Shown here piece by piece: positions 7,042 to 15,038 of a stretch of DNA of 15,038 nucleotides (the first letter of the stretch is position 1; each line of letters opens with the position of its first letter). Location of the stretch: contig JAZGGH010000091.1 in the NCBI GenBank assembly GCA_036480335.1, positions 1-15,038 on the forward strand, given 5' to 3'. Origin of the DNA: JAZGER01 sp036480335 (GTDB taxonomy: Bacteria; Pseudomonadota; Gammaproteobacteria; DSM-19610). The notes under the pieces were generated by a model. The model was not told the origin of the DNA and did not search any database. It saw nothing but the letters and a program-made list of their open reading frames with translations. The position numbers were made by a program, and so were the translations under genes.

Positions 7042-8574
7042 TCATCCCAGTTGATCATCCGCGACATGGTAATGCGGGTCTTCCACCACATTCACTTCGA
7101 CAAGATTACCCGCCTTGGTGAGTAACAGGCGGCATTCTTCCGTCAGGTGGATCAGGTGTAAGCGTTTACCGGCCTTTTCGTAACGCTCGGCCAGTTTATC
7201 GATTGCCTCGATGGCTGAGTGATCGGCAATGCGAGAGTTTTTGAAATCTACCACAACGTCATCTGTATCGTCCTTCGGGGTAAATATTTCCTGGAAATTT
7301 TGAGTTGACGCAAAAAATAAAGGCCCATTCAATTCATACACTTTGTCGCCCATTTTATTATGACGAATGGTTGTATTGATATGACGTGCATGCTCCCAGG
7401 CAAATACCAGCGCCGATAGAATGACACCGACAATAACGGCCAGAGCAAGGTTATCGGAAATCACCGTGATCAGGGTAACAGCGACCACGATCAGCCAGTC
7501 TGCCAGCGGTATCTTGCCCAACAGACGCAGGCTACCCCATTCAAATGTGCCTATCACAACCATAAACATGACACCGACCAGAACCGCAATCGGAATGGCT
7601 TCAATCAATGACGAGGCATAGAGGATGAAAATCAGCAAAAATAGGGCGGCAGAAATCCCTGACATCCTGTGTTGCCCACCCGACTTGATATTGATAATAC
7701 TCTGCCCAACCATGGCGCAGCCGCCCATGCCACTGAACATGCCCGTTACCGTGTTGGCAACACCCTGACCAATGCATTCCCGGTTTGGGTGTCCGGTGGT
7801 TTCGGTGAGCTCATCAACCAGATTGAGTGTCAGTAAGCTTTCAATCAGACCAACCAGTGACATTACGACCGCATAAGGAAAAATGATTTTGAGTGTTTCC
7901 CATGACAAGTCCACGACAGGCCAGTGAAATGGAGGAAACACACCCTTGATAGAAGCCATATCAGCGACTGTGCGAGTGTCCAGGCCAAGTCCGATGACAA
8001 CCAGCGTACCCACGACAATAGCTGCCAGGGTGGAAGGAACAGCTTTAGTCAGGCGAGGCAAAAACTTGATAATCAGCATGGTCAACAGAATCAGGGCCAG
8101 CATGATGTACAGATCAGAACCAGATATCCAGGCGTGAGAGCCATCAGCCGCCGGGATCTTGAAATGCTCAAGCTGGGCAATAAAAATGACCAGCGCCAGG
8201 CCATTGACGAAGCCAAGAAAAACCGGGTGTGGCACCAGACGAATGAACTTACCCAGCTTCAAGATACCAAAGCCGATCTGTATCAGCCCCATCAGGATAA
8301 CCGCTGCAAACAGATATTCCACGCCATGTTGCAATACCAGCGTACCAATCACCACGGCAATGGCGCCGGTCGCACCAGAGATCATGCCTGGTCTACCGCC
8401 GACAATTGCGGCGATCAGGCCGATGGTGAATGCCGCATAAAGACCGGTTAGCGGATGCAAATGTGCCAGCAAGGCAAAGGCCACTGCCTCGGGAACCAGA
8501 GCCAGCGCAACCGTCAGCCCGGAAAGTAGTTCATTTTGTAAACATTCCTTGCGCCTGGAGATGATGCTGAACAT
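7042..8574 (-). CDS. SulP (SLC26) family inorganic anion transporter with STAS domain
   Basis: This predicted 510-aa inner-membrane protein carries anions such as sulfate, bicarbonate or dicarboxylates; the sequence alone does not settle the substrate. The first ~400 residues contain about ten to twelve hydrophobic segments. SulP hallmarks include the early ALVPEAVAFALLA, the following SGATGAIAVVIG, and NRECIGQGVANTVTGMF in the second half. A cytoplasmic STAS domain occupies about residues 409-510, with the conserved strand VVVDFKNSRIADHSAIEAI. The start is the ATG at 8574, with AGGGA about 10 nt upstream; an in-frame TTG further upstream (8607) is less likely. The gene converges on gmk and diverges from pilU across 175 nt. 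A bicarbonate role as in BicA is possible but unproven. Confidence 0.9.
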   Translation of the reverse strand: MFSIISRRKECLQNELLSGLTVALALVPEAVAFALLAHLHPLTGLYAAFTIGLIAAIVGGRPGMISGATGAIAVVIGTLVLQHGVEYLFAAVILMGLIQIGFGILKLGKFIRLVPHPVFLGFVNGLALVIFIAQLEHFKIPAADGSHAWISGSDLYIMLALILLTMLIIKFLPRLTKAVPSTLAAIVVGTLVVIGLGLDTRTVADMASIKGVFPPFHWPVVDLSWETLKIIFPYAVVMSLVGLIESLLTLNLVDELTETTGHPNRECIGQGVANTVTGMFSGMGGCAMVGQSIINIKSGGQHRMSGISAALFLLIFILYASSLIEAIPIAVLVGVMFMVVIGTFEWGSLRLLGKIPLADWLIVVAVTLITVISDNLALAVIVGVILSALVFAWEHARHINTTIRHNKMGDKVYELNGPLFFASTQNFQEIFTPKDDTDDVVVDFKNSRIADHSAIEAIDKLAERYEKAGKRLHLIHLTEECRLLLTKAGNLVEVNVVEDPHYHVADDQLG

Positions 8575-8749
8575 GGTATAAAAATCCCTGCCGTAAAAAG
8601 ACCGCAACTATACCGACTTTATCGCCATAAAACTCGAATTCTCCATATGAGCCTGTCAGAGGGGGCAGCGTTATGAATAGATTTGTTTAAGACCTGTTTC
8701 GATCAGCCGACAGACAGGTATCTTTATTGTCACACTGGGGATCTGCTAA

Positions 8750-9925
8750 ATGGAATTCAAAGACTATCTGAAATTAATGGTGGCAAAAGATGCCTCTGAC
8801 CTGTATCTGAGCAGCGGCGCCTGCCCGAGTGCCAAGTTTCATGGCACACTTGAGCCGATAGAACAGACCACACTCACCTCTACGCGCGTAAAAGAAATTG
8901 CCTATGAGATTATGGATGAAGAGCAGGCGCGGCAATTTGAACACAAGCCGGAAATGAATCTGGCTATTTCAGAATCGGGCATTGGTCGTTTCCGTGTGAA
9001 TATCTTTAAACAGAGAAATACTGTGTCACTGGTGATTCGTAATATCAAGACAGATATCCCCAGTTGGCAAAATCTCGGGTTACCGAAAACCTTGACAGAT
9101 GTGATCATGGAAAAGCGTGGTCTGGTTCTGTTTGTCGGCGCGACGGGCTCCGGTAAATCAACATCACTGGCGTCATTGATTGATTATCGAAACATCAACC
9201 ATGCAGGCCATATCATTACCATAGAAGATCCAGTCGAATTTGTTCACCCGCACAAGAAATCCATTGTTAATCAGCGTGAAGTTGGGGTGGATACCGATAG
9301 TTATGAAGATGCGCTGAAAAATACCCTGCGTCAGGCGCCAGATGTCATTCTGATTGGTGAAATCCGAGATCAGGAAACCATGGAGCATGCTCTGGCTTTT
9401 GCCGAAACCGGCCATCTGGCGATTTCCACGCTACATGCCAACAATGCTAACCAGGCACTGGACCGTATTATCAACTTCTTTCCGGAAGAGCGTCACAATC
9501 AATTGTTGCAGGATCTGTCGCTTAATATTCGTGCTTTTATATCACAGCGCCTGGTGCCAACGGTTGATGGCAAACGTGCGGCTGCTGTGGAAATTTTGCT
9601 GGGCACACCGCTGGTTCAGGACTTGATCAAGCGCGGTGACGTCGCCGAAATCAAGGAAGTCATGGAAAAATCTGTTGATGTTGGTATGCAGACTTTTGAT
9701 GGACATTTATTCAAACTGTATCAGGATGGACGTATATCTCTGGATGAAGCCCTACGGAATTCCGATTCACCGAATAACCTGCGACTGAAAATCAATCTTG
9801 CTCCCAGCGCAGGTTCCAATGCACCAAAAGCGCCGGCCTCTTCAGTACTGGATGGCTTGAGCCTGATTGAAGAAGAAAAGGAAGAAGAACTGGAAGATGA
9901 ATTGCCAGGTACGTTTCATGGGTGA
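8750..9925 (+). CDS. pilU: Type IV pilus retraction ATPase PilU
   Basis: This 391-aa hexameric secretion-type ATPase works with PilT at the inner-membrane base of the type IV pilus to power retraction and twitching motility. The N-terminus (MEFKDYLKLMVAKDASDLYL) and the extended similarity I recall to Pseudomonas PilU favour PilU over PilT. Walker A is GATGSGKST at 130-138, the Asp box lies around IITIEDPVEF (155-164), Walker B is DVILIGEIRD (198-207), and the His box is AETGHLAISTLHANN (219-232). The last ~40 residues form a low-complexity Ala/Pro then strongly acidic tail. GGGG lies 9 nt before the ATG. pilT, often directly upstream, is absent; the neighbour is the divergent SulP gene. PilU usually depends on PilT, so pilT should be elsewhere in the genome. 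Confidence 0.93.
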   Translation: MEFKDYLKLMVAKDASDLYLSSGACPSAKFHGTLEPIEQTTLTSTRVKEIAYEIMDEEQARQFEHKPEMNLAISESGIGRFRVNIFKQRNTVSLVIRNIKTDIPSWQNLGLPKTLTDVIMEKRGLVLFVGATGSGKSTSLASLIDYRNINHAGHIITIEDPVEFVHPHKKSIVNQREVGVDTDSYEDALKNTLRQAPDVILIGEIRDQETMEHALAFAETGHLAISTLHANNANQALDRIINFFPEERHNQLLQDLSLNIRAFISQRLVPTVDGKRAAAVEILLGTPLVQDLIKRGDVAEIKEVMEKSVDVGMQTFDGHLFKLYQDGRISLDEALRNSDSPNNLRLKINLAPSAGSNAPKAPASSVLDGLSLIEEEKEEELEDELPGTFHG

Positions 9926-10296
9926 TGGAATTAAATATAAAACGATTATGAGTCTGGGCAGTTGATGAACAGTAGTTCATTGCGACAATTTTTTGATGGA
10001 ACTCAAAGGGTTAACTTCAAAGCTTAGTGGGCGCAAAAGTAAGGCTGTTATCGGAGGTTTGACTTGCGGGTGTTTAGCTTCTATTGTCTTTAATTGATGT
10101 GGGAGAACATCAGAAATTCACTTGTCTGAAGGCGTCTTAATGGTCAGACATATAATAATATTAAAGTGTGTGGTAGGCGTTGTCGTAATAAAACTCGATT
10201 TCGAATTATCTGCCTCACGTTGCGAATTTTTATCCTGGGACTATTGAGTTTGGGTTGCTCATTCGATCAGGGATAAGTTAATAAAGGGAAATTATC
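9926..10296. other. 371-nt gene-free region upstream of the giant secreted protein gene
   Basis: No convincing gene lies here. Near the pilU end there is a 6-bp hairpin, ATGAAC/GTTCAT (9965-9980, 4-nt loop). A T6 run follows only after 8 nt (9989-9994), so it is a poor intrinsic terminator at best. A perfect TATAAT occurs at 10151-10156 on the plus strand without a good -35 at standard spacing, so any promoter there may need an activator. That would give a leader of about 130 nt for the downstream gene. I could not match this leader to a known riboswitch. The ribosome site AGGGA (10285-10289) stands 7 nt before the ATG at 10297. Confidence 0.4.
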
Positions 10297-13200
10297 ATGA
10301 ATCGAATTATATCTATGTTTAATAACATATTTTCTCATTATGGAAAATGGTCCTGTATTTTGATACCCGGTGTGTTTTTTGCTCTGGTTGCGAAGGCGGA
10401 AATACAATTTCAGGAAATACCAGGAGATTTTCGCCCAACGGAATCCTATGGAGCATCGTGGGGTGACTATAATGGTGATGGTTGGCCGGATCTCTTTTTA
10501 AGCAATCATAGAGTGCGTTCAAGCATTTATCGTAATAATGCTGATGGCAGCTTTGATGATGTCGTATTAAGCGTCGATAAGTCAATGACCTGGACATGCG
10601 AATTTGGAACCTGTTCGCAAGGGGATTTGAGCGATACACACGGCGGTGGCTGGGGCGATATAGATAATGATGGTGACCAGGATTTTATTGTTTTAACCGG
10701 GGCACCGTTTGATGGTCAGTTCTTTATCAATGAAGGCGGCGTTTATGTTGATCAGACCGCAGCTTTCGGTTTGTCGGAAGATCGGGAAGGCCGGACGCCT
10801 TTGTGGTGGGATTATGATAATGATGGCCTGTTAGATCTGGTCATTCAGAGTCGTACCAGGACCTGGCTGTCGAGGAATACGGGGGGCGGCAGTTTTATTG
10901 ATACCACATCAAGCACAGGACTGGAAATAACCAGTACGATTACAAATGTTGGTCAGCTATTAGATATCAATAATGATAATACTTTCGACTATCTCGGCAT
11001 TCCTGACGGTACTTTTCCAGCGAAAATATACGATCCCACTACCCTGCCTTTTACCGATATAACGTCCAGCGTGTCATTACAAAGCCATGTGCTGGACTCA
11101 TCACTGGCAGATTTTGATGGTGATTTAAAAGCAGATATATTCCTGCCGCGTGGACGGCTAAGGCCGATACAGGCAGCAGCCGTCAGCCCAAATCGGGTTG
11201 AGGCATGGATTTCTACCGGTACAGGTGTTGAAAAAGGGTTTAGTTTCGATACTGATGGAATACTCAATCTGACACTTTACACCAAGCTCGGCCTGGTACG
11301 AACGTTCATCGGCGCAACTGGTTATAACCCGGTCAACGATGGTGATGATGATAACAACATTAAACGATTGATCCTCGATCCTGCAGACACCAATAATCAC
11401 GGTATCAAGCCTCATGATCCAATGGAACCGGCTGATTTCGGAATTTATATTGGTTATGATCCGGCCCTGTCAAAATGGACCTATCGTGTATCACCAGGGG
11501 ATATTAATAGAAGAGCCTACTTTGTGGCTGAAAGTGATTTGACAGTATCTAATGTCAGTTTAAGCGGAGGCACTCTCGGAGATCTTCCAATTGCTCCAGT
11601 GATGTTATTGGGTAGTGATGGTTATTCTCAGCCTGCCACAGGGACAGGTATCAATTTTCCCATGTCGTGTGTTAGTGCGGCATCGGGTGATTATGACAAC
11701 GATATGGATATTGATATATATGTCGTTTGCCGTGGTGGTATAGAAAATATACCCAACAAATTATTTGCAAACCAGGGAGATGGGACCTTTGTTGAGGTGG
11801 CAACGGCTGGCGGTGCGCAAGGACCGGTAGGCATGGGAATAGACAGTGGTGCTGGTCAGGGCGATAGCGTTGTCATGTCTGATTACAATGTTGACGGCTT
11901 GCTGGATATTTTTATAACTAATGGCTTGCAGCTTCAGCCTATCCGCCTGCAAGCACCCAATCAGTTATTCAAAAATACAACCAGTAACTCAAATCACTGG
12001 ATAGAGCTGGATTTAATCGGAACCACGTCTAATCGTGATGGTATTGGTGCAAGAATTACGGCAACGGCCGGGGGTGTACAGCAATATCGACAGGTTGATG
12101 GGGGTTATCATCGCTGGTCGCAGCATGATAAGCGCGTACATTTTGGTCTGGGTGGGAATACCCAGTTAGACCTGACTGTAGAGTGGCCCAGTGGTGCTGT
12201 TGATACCTATACTAACGTGACTGCTGATAGTTTATATAAGGTCACTGAGGGTGCTTCCTCATTACAGCTATTCGTTCCAGGTGCTGTGGCCCAGTTTCCG
12301 GCGCCAGTTCCAGGGGATGAATGCGGCAGTGCTCCCTTTCAATCGCAACTCGATAATGCGTTGTTTTTATGGAAAAACTGTACAACGGGTGAATGGCATG
12401 TACGTGCTATGGCGGGTGGAAGTAGTAGCCCGATTAGCTATAGCGGGAGTATTGAGGGTGAACAACCTATCACTATCGTCGAAACATTCAGCTTTGAGGG
12501 TGGAGATTCAGTCATCAATAATGGGCCGAATCAGATTGATTATAGCCTCAGAATGGCAACCCCTGGACAAGATGGATTTACTTTCTCAATAGATCCCGCC
12601 ACTAACACCTGTTTTGATTTGAATGCACCTCAGGATAAGAAAGTGTTTTTAGGACCCGGAGCGATTCCGGTGCAATTGCCATTTGATTTGAGAGATATAA
12701 CGACTTGTTCTGCGGGATTAAGTATTAATGATGTGAGTGTTGATGAAAATGCTGGAGTAGCCAGTTTTACAGTCAGTATTTCTGATGTTAGTCCATCCGA
12801 TATTACTTTCGATTATGCGACCAGTGATATAACCGCTGTAGCCGGAAATGATTATACATCACAGAATGTTACAGGATTTGTGCTACCAGCCGGGCAGAGT
12901 TCGGTAGTCGTAGATATCCCTGTGCTGCAGGATAGTGATGTAGAACCTGCAGAGACTTTCAAAGTTACGCTGACAAATGTTACTAATGCAATGTTGTCGG
13001 ATAGTGAAGGTATTGCAACGATAGAGGATGATGATTTTGCAGGTGATACGGTTGATTTAAAGCTTACGATTTATACGCCATCCCAGGACAAGTTATGGGT
13101 GAAAGCAACGTCGGATCATACGCCACTGGGAACAGCAACCCTGACAGCAATATCAATGACAAACGGTGTTGACACCACGCTGGGTACCTTGCCCTGGAAC

Positions 13201-15038
13201 GCGAGTACCAACGCTTACCAGAAAAACTTCAGTGGGATCACCACTGAGCCTGACTGTGTCACAGTAACCAGCAATTTCGGTGGCTCTGATCAGCGGATTG
13301 TTAGCGCGACAGGGTCATGCAGTCCAGTGGTTCCATCCATATCGATAGACGATGTGAGTGTGGATGAGGCTGCCGGGATAGCCAGTTTCACCGTTAGTCT
13401 GTCACAGCTGCTGGTGATGGATGTGATCTTTGATTATGCAACGAGTGATATCACAGCAATAACAGGAAGTGACTATACGGCGCAAAGCGCCAGCGGCCAT
13501 ATCCTGCCTGCCGGGCAAAGTTCGGTGGTTATCGATGTGCCAATTCTGCAGGATAGCGACGTTGAAGGTGACGAAACTTTCAAAGTAACACTCACCAATG
13601 CAGTTAACGCCACAATATCTGACGATGAAGGTATTGCGACAATACAGGACGATGACTTTGCAGGTGATACGGTCGATTTGAAGTTTGCGATTTATACAGC
13701 ATCGCAGGACAAGTTGTGGGTGAAAGCAACGTCAGACCATACCCCGCTGGGAACAGCAACACTGACGGCTGTGGCGATGACAAACGGTGTTGACACCACG
13801 CTGGGTACCTTGCCCTGGAACGCGAGTAAGAGTGCCTATCAGAAAAACTTCGGTGGGATCACCACTGAGCCAGACTGTGTCACGGTAGTCAGTAATTTCG
13901 GTGGCACTGATCAACAGGTTGTTAGCGCGACAGGCTCATGCTCACCAGTCGTTCCATCGCTATCTATCGATAATGTGAGTGTGGATGAGGCTGCCGGGAT
14001 AGCCAATTTCACCGTTAGTCTGTCACAGCTGCTGGTGATGGATGTGATCTTTGATTATGCAACGAGTGATATCACAGCCGTAGCTGGAAATGATTATACG
14101 GCACAAAGTGCCACCGGCCATATCCTGCCTGCCGGGCAAAGTTCCGTCGCTATCGATATACCGATCGTGCAGGATAGCGACATTGAAGGCGATGAAACCT
14201 TCAAGGTAACACTCACCAATGCAGCCAACGCCGCAATATCTGACGATGAAGGTATTGCGACAATCCAGGACGATGATTTTGCAGGTGATACAGTCGATTT
14301 GAAGTTTGCGATTTATACAGCATCGCAGGATAAGTTGTGGGTGAAAGCAACGTCAGACCATACCCCGCTGGGAACGGCAACGCTGACGGCCGTGGCGATG
14401 ACAAACGGTGTTGACACCACGCTGGGTACCTTGCCCTGGAATGCGAGTAAGAGTGCCTATCAGAAGAATTTTGGTGGTGTCACTACTGAGCCTGACTGTG
14501 TCACAGTCACCAGCAATTTCGGTGGTACTGATCAGCAGATTGTCAGCGCGACAGGATCCTGCGGTCCAGTGGTTCCATCCATATCAATAGACGATGTGAA
14601 TGTGGATGAAGCTGCCGGGATAGCAAGTTTCACCGTTAGCCTGACGCAGACACTGGCTATGGATGTGATCTTTGACTATGCAACGAGTGATATCACAGCT
14701 ATAGCAGGAAATGACTATACGGCGCAAAGTGTCACCGGCCATATCCTGCAAGCAGGTCAAAGCTCTGTCGTTATCGATGTGCCGATCGTGCAGGATAGTG
14801 ACATTGAAGGTGATGAAACCTTCAAAGTGACACTCACCAACATAGTCAACGCAGACTTATCCGATGGTGAAGGCATTGGCACGATACAGGATGATGACTT
14901 TGCGGGTGATACAGTCAATTTATTAATTGCGCTTTATACGCCGTCAACAGACAAGTTGTGGGTGAAGGCAACCTCGGATCATACGCCGCTGGGAACAGCA
15001 ATACTGACGGCCGTGGCAACGACAAACGGTGTTGACAC
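10297..15038 (+). CDS. Giant secreted FG-GAP/ASPIC-UnbV/Calx-beta repeat protein, 3' end outside the window
   Basis: The frame is open for 1580 codons to the window edge. It begins with a Sec signal peptide: basic N-terminus, hydrophobic core ILIPGVFFALVA (21-32), likely cleavage after AKA (34). Seven Asp-rich, calcium-loop-like FG-GAP/VCBS motifs follow at 57, 121, 172, 223, 272, 465 and 529 (for example DYNGDGWPD), with a ~190-residue insertion between the fifth and sixth. This suggests a seven-bladed propeller. An ASPIC/UnbV domain spans about 568-640, with WIELDLIG, SNRDGIGARI, HFGLG and VEWPSGAV. Residues 650-807 are unrecognised and hold four cysteines (676, 695, 772, 804). From 808 on there are tandem repeats of Calx-beta plus a second module. 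The protein is probably cell-surface or secreted and calcium-binding, with adhesion a plausible role. The anchor or export signal at the C-terminus is not visible. Confidence 0.88.
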   Translation, partial: MNRIISMFNNIFSHYGKWSCILIPGVFFALVAKAEIQFQEIPGDFRPTESYGASWGDYNGDGWPDLFLSNHRVRSSIYRNNADGSFDDVVLSVDKSMTWTCEFGTCSQGDLSDTHGGGWGDIDNDGDQDFIVLTGAPFDGQFFINEGGVYVDQTAAFGLSEDREGRTPLWWDYDNDGLLDLVIQSRTRTWLSRNTGGGSFIDTTSSTGLEITSTITNVGQLLDINNDNTFDYLGIPDGTFPAKIYDPTTLPFTDITSSVSLQSHVLDSSLADFDGDLKADIFLPRGRLRPIQAAAVSPNRVEAWISTGTGVEKGFSFDTDGILNLTLYTKLGLVRTFIGATGYNPVNDGDDDNNIKRLILDPADTNNHGIKPHDPMEPADFGIYIGYDPALSKWTYRVSPGDINRRAYFVAESDLTVSNVSLSGGTLGDLPIAPVMLLGSDGYSQPATGTGINFPMSCVSAASGDYDNDMDIDIYVVCRGGIENIPNKLFANQGDGTFVEVATAGGAQGPVGMGIDSGAGQGDSVVMSDYNVDGLLDIFITNGLQLQPIRLQAPNQLFKNTTSNSNHWIELDLIGTTSNRDGIGARITATAGGVQQYRQVDGGYHRWSQHDKRVHFGLGGNTQLDLTVEWPSGAVDTYTNVTADSLYKVTEGASSLQLFVPGAVAQFPAPVPGDECGSAPFQSQLDNALFLWKNCTTGEWHVRAMAGGSSSPISYSGSIEGEQPITIVETFSFEGGDSVINNGPNQIDYSLRMATPGQDGFTFSIDPATNTCFDLNAPQDKKVFLGPGAIPVQLPFDLRDITTCSAGLSINDVSVDENAGVASFTVSISDVSPSDITFDYATSDITAVAGNDYTSQNVTGFVLPAGQSSVVVDIPVLQDSDVEPAETFKVTLTNVTNAMLSDSEGIATIEDDDFAGDTVDLKLTIYTPSQDKLWVKATSDHTPLGTATLTAISMTNGVDTTLGTLPWNASTNAYQKNFSGITTEPDCVTVTSNFGGSDQRIVSATGSCSPVVPSISIDDVSVDEAAGIASFTVSLSQLLVMDVIFDYATSDITAITGSDYTAQSASGHILPAGQSSVVIDVPILQDSDVEGDETFKVTLTNAVNATISDDEGIATIQDDDFAGDTVDLKFAIYTASQDKLWVKATSDHTPLGTATLTAVAMTNGVDTTLGTLPWNASKSAYQKNFGGITTEPDCVTVVSNFGGTDQQVVSATGSCSPVVPSLSIDNVSVDEAAGIANFTVSLSQLLVMDVIFDYATSDITAVAGNDYTAQSATGHILPAGQSSVAIDIPIVQDSDIEGDETFKVTLTNAANAAISDDEGIATIQDDDFAGDTVDLKFAIYTASQDKLWVKATSDHTPLGTATLTAVAMTNGVDTTLGTLPWNASKSAYQKNFGGVTTEPDCVTVTSNFGGTDQQIVSATGSCGPVVPSISIDDVNVDEAAGIASFTVSLTQTLAMDVIFDYATSDITAIAGNDYTAQSVTGHILQAGQSSVVIDVPIVQDSDIEGDETFKVTLTNIVNADLSDGEGIGTIQDDDFAGDTVNLLIALYTPSTDKLWVKATSDHTPLGTAILTAVATTNGVD
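12730..15038 (+). repeat. In-frame tandem repeats of exactly 621 nt inside the giant gene
   Basis: Units begin at 12730, 13351, 13972 and 14593, each 621 nt (207 aa) apart; the fourth is cut by the window edge. Each unit has a Calx-beta domain, with landmarks such as FDYATSDITA, LPAGQSSVV and the terminal DDDFAGD (domains at about 12718-13035, 13339-13656, 13960-14277 and 14581-14898). It then has a module of about 101 aa with DKLWVKATSDHTPLG and two cysteines 21 residues apart. Units 2 and 3 differ by only one or two bases per 60 in the stretches compared. Unit 1 is clearly more diverged in its Calx-beta half. The array may continue past the window. Confidence 0.92.

Noticed and set aside
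7924..8451. Long plus-strand frame antisense to the SulP gene
   Set aside because: Its composition is typical of a shadow frame, it has no recognisable domain, and the opposite strand holds a clear full-length transporter.
9965..9994. Intrinsic terminator after pilU
   Set aside because: The stem is only 6 bp and AT-rich, and the T-run begins 8 nt after it, so it does not fit a typical terminator.
9965..10027. Short frame of 20 codons starting ATG AAC AGT after pilU
   Set aside because: It has no good ribosome site, its start overlaps a hairpin, and it resembles nothing I know. It is within chance expectation.
10157..10296. Possible cyclic-di-GMP or other riboswitch in the leader of the giant gene
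   Set aside because: I looked for the conserved core and paired stems of GEMM-type riboswitches and did not find them.
12730..15038. CRISPR-like or satellite repeat array
   Set aside because: The repeats are 621 nt long, directly adjacent and in frame with an open coding sequence, so they are protein domain repeats.

Overview
The window looks like a chromosomal segment of a free-living, probably aquatic or marine gammaproteobacterium. The basis is gene content: an rph-rdgB-hemW run next to yicC and gmk, a pilU-type twitching ATPase, a CPXCG mini-protein, a DUF3135 protein, and a large secreted FG-GAP/ASPIC-UnbV/Calx-beta protein. No species is assigned. I see no tRNA, rRNA, CRISPR array or transposase gene.

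Left part (1-5473, all genes on the minus strand). Reading in the direction of transcription, a Ser/Thr protein kinase and a PP2C phosphatase form a tight pair with a 1-nt gap. After a 190-nt intergenic region comes rph-rdgB-hemW, with an 8-nt overlap and then a 6-nt gap. Next are a small CPXCG cysteine-rich protein and a DUF3135 protein. Two copies of one short palindromic, transposase-less element lie in this run: a full copy between hemW and the CPXCG gene, and an internally deleted copy in the rph leader. Each is flanked by a 5-bp direct repeat. A different palindromic repeat is cut by the left window edge.

Middle part (5550-9925). yicC and gmk (plus strand, 4-nt ATGA overlap) diverge from the kinase gene. 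A SulP-family anion transporter with a C-terminal STAS domain converges on gmk and diverges from pilU, the accessory type IV pilus retraction ATPase. The usual partners rpoZ/spoT (after gmk) and pilT (next to pilU) are not in the window.

Right part (9926-15038). After a 371-nt gene-free stretch, a plus-strand reading frame opens at 10297 and runs without a stop through the right edge (1580 codons). It encodes an exported protein: signal peptide, seven Asp-rich FG-GAP/VCBS-type motifs, an ASPIC/UnbV domain, a cysteine-containing region I do not recognise, then tandem repeats of exactly 621 nt (207 aa). Each repeat is a Calx-beta domain plus a second module of about 101 aa with two cysteines. 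Three complete repeats and part of a fourth are visible.

Functionally the window mixes housekeeping RNA and nucleotide quality control (RNase PH, YicC, RdgB, Gmk), a heme chaperone, a phosphosignalling pair of unknown target, an anion transporter, pilus retraction, and a large cell-surface or secreted protein. I found no clear defence system or other novel multi-gene system. The most notable signals are the paired short mobile elements in one operon and the exact-period repeat array of the giant secreted protein.
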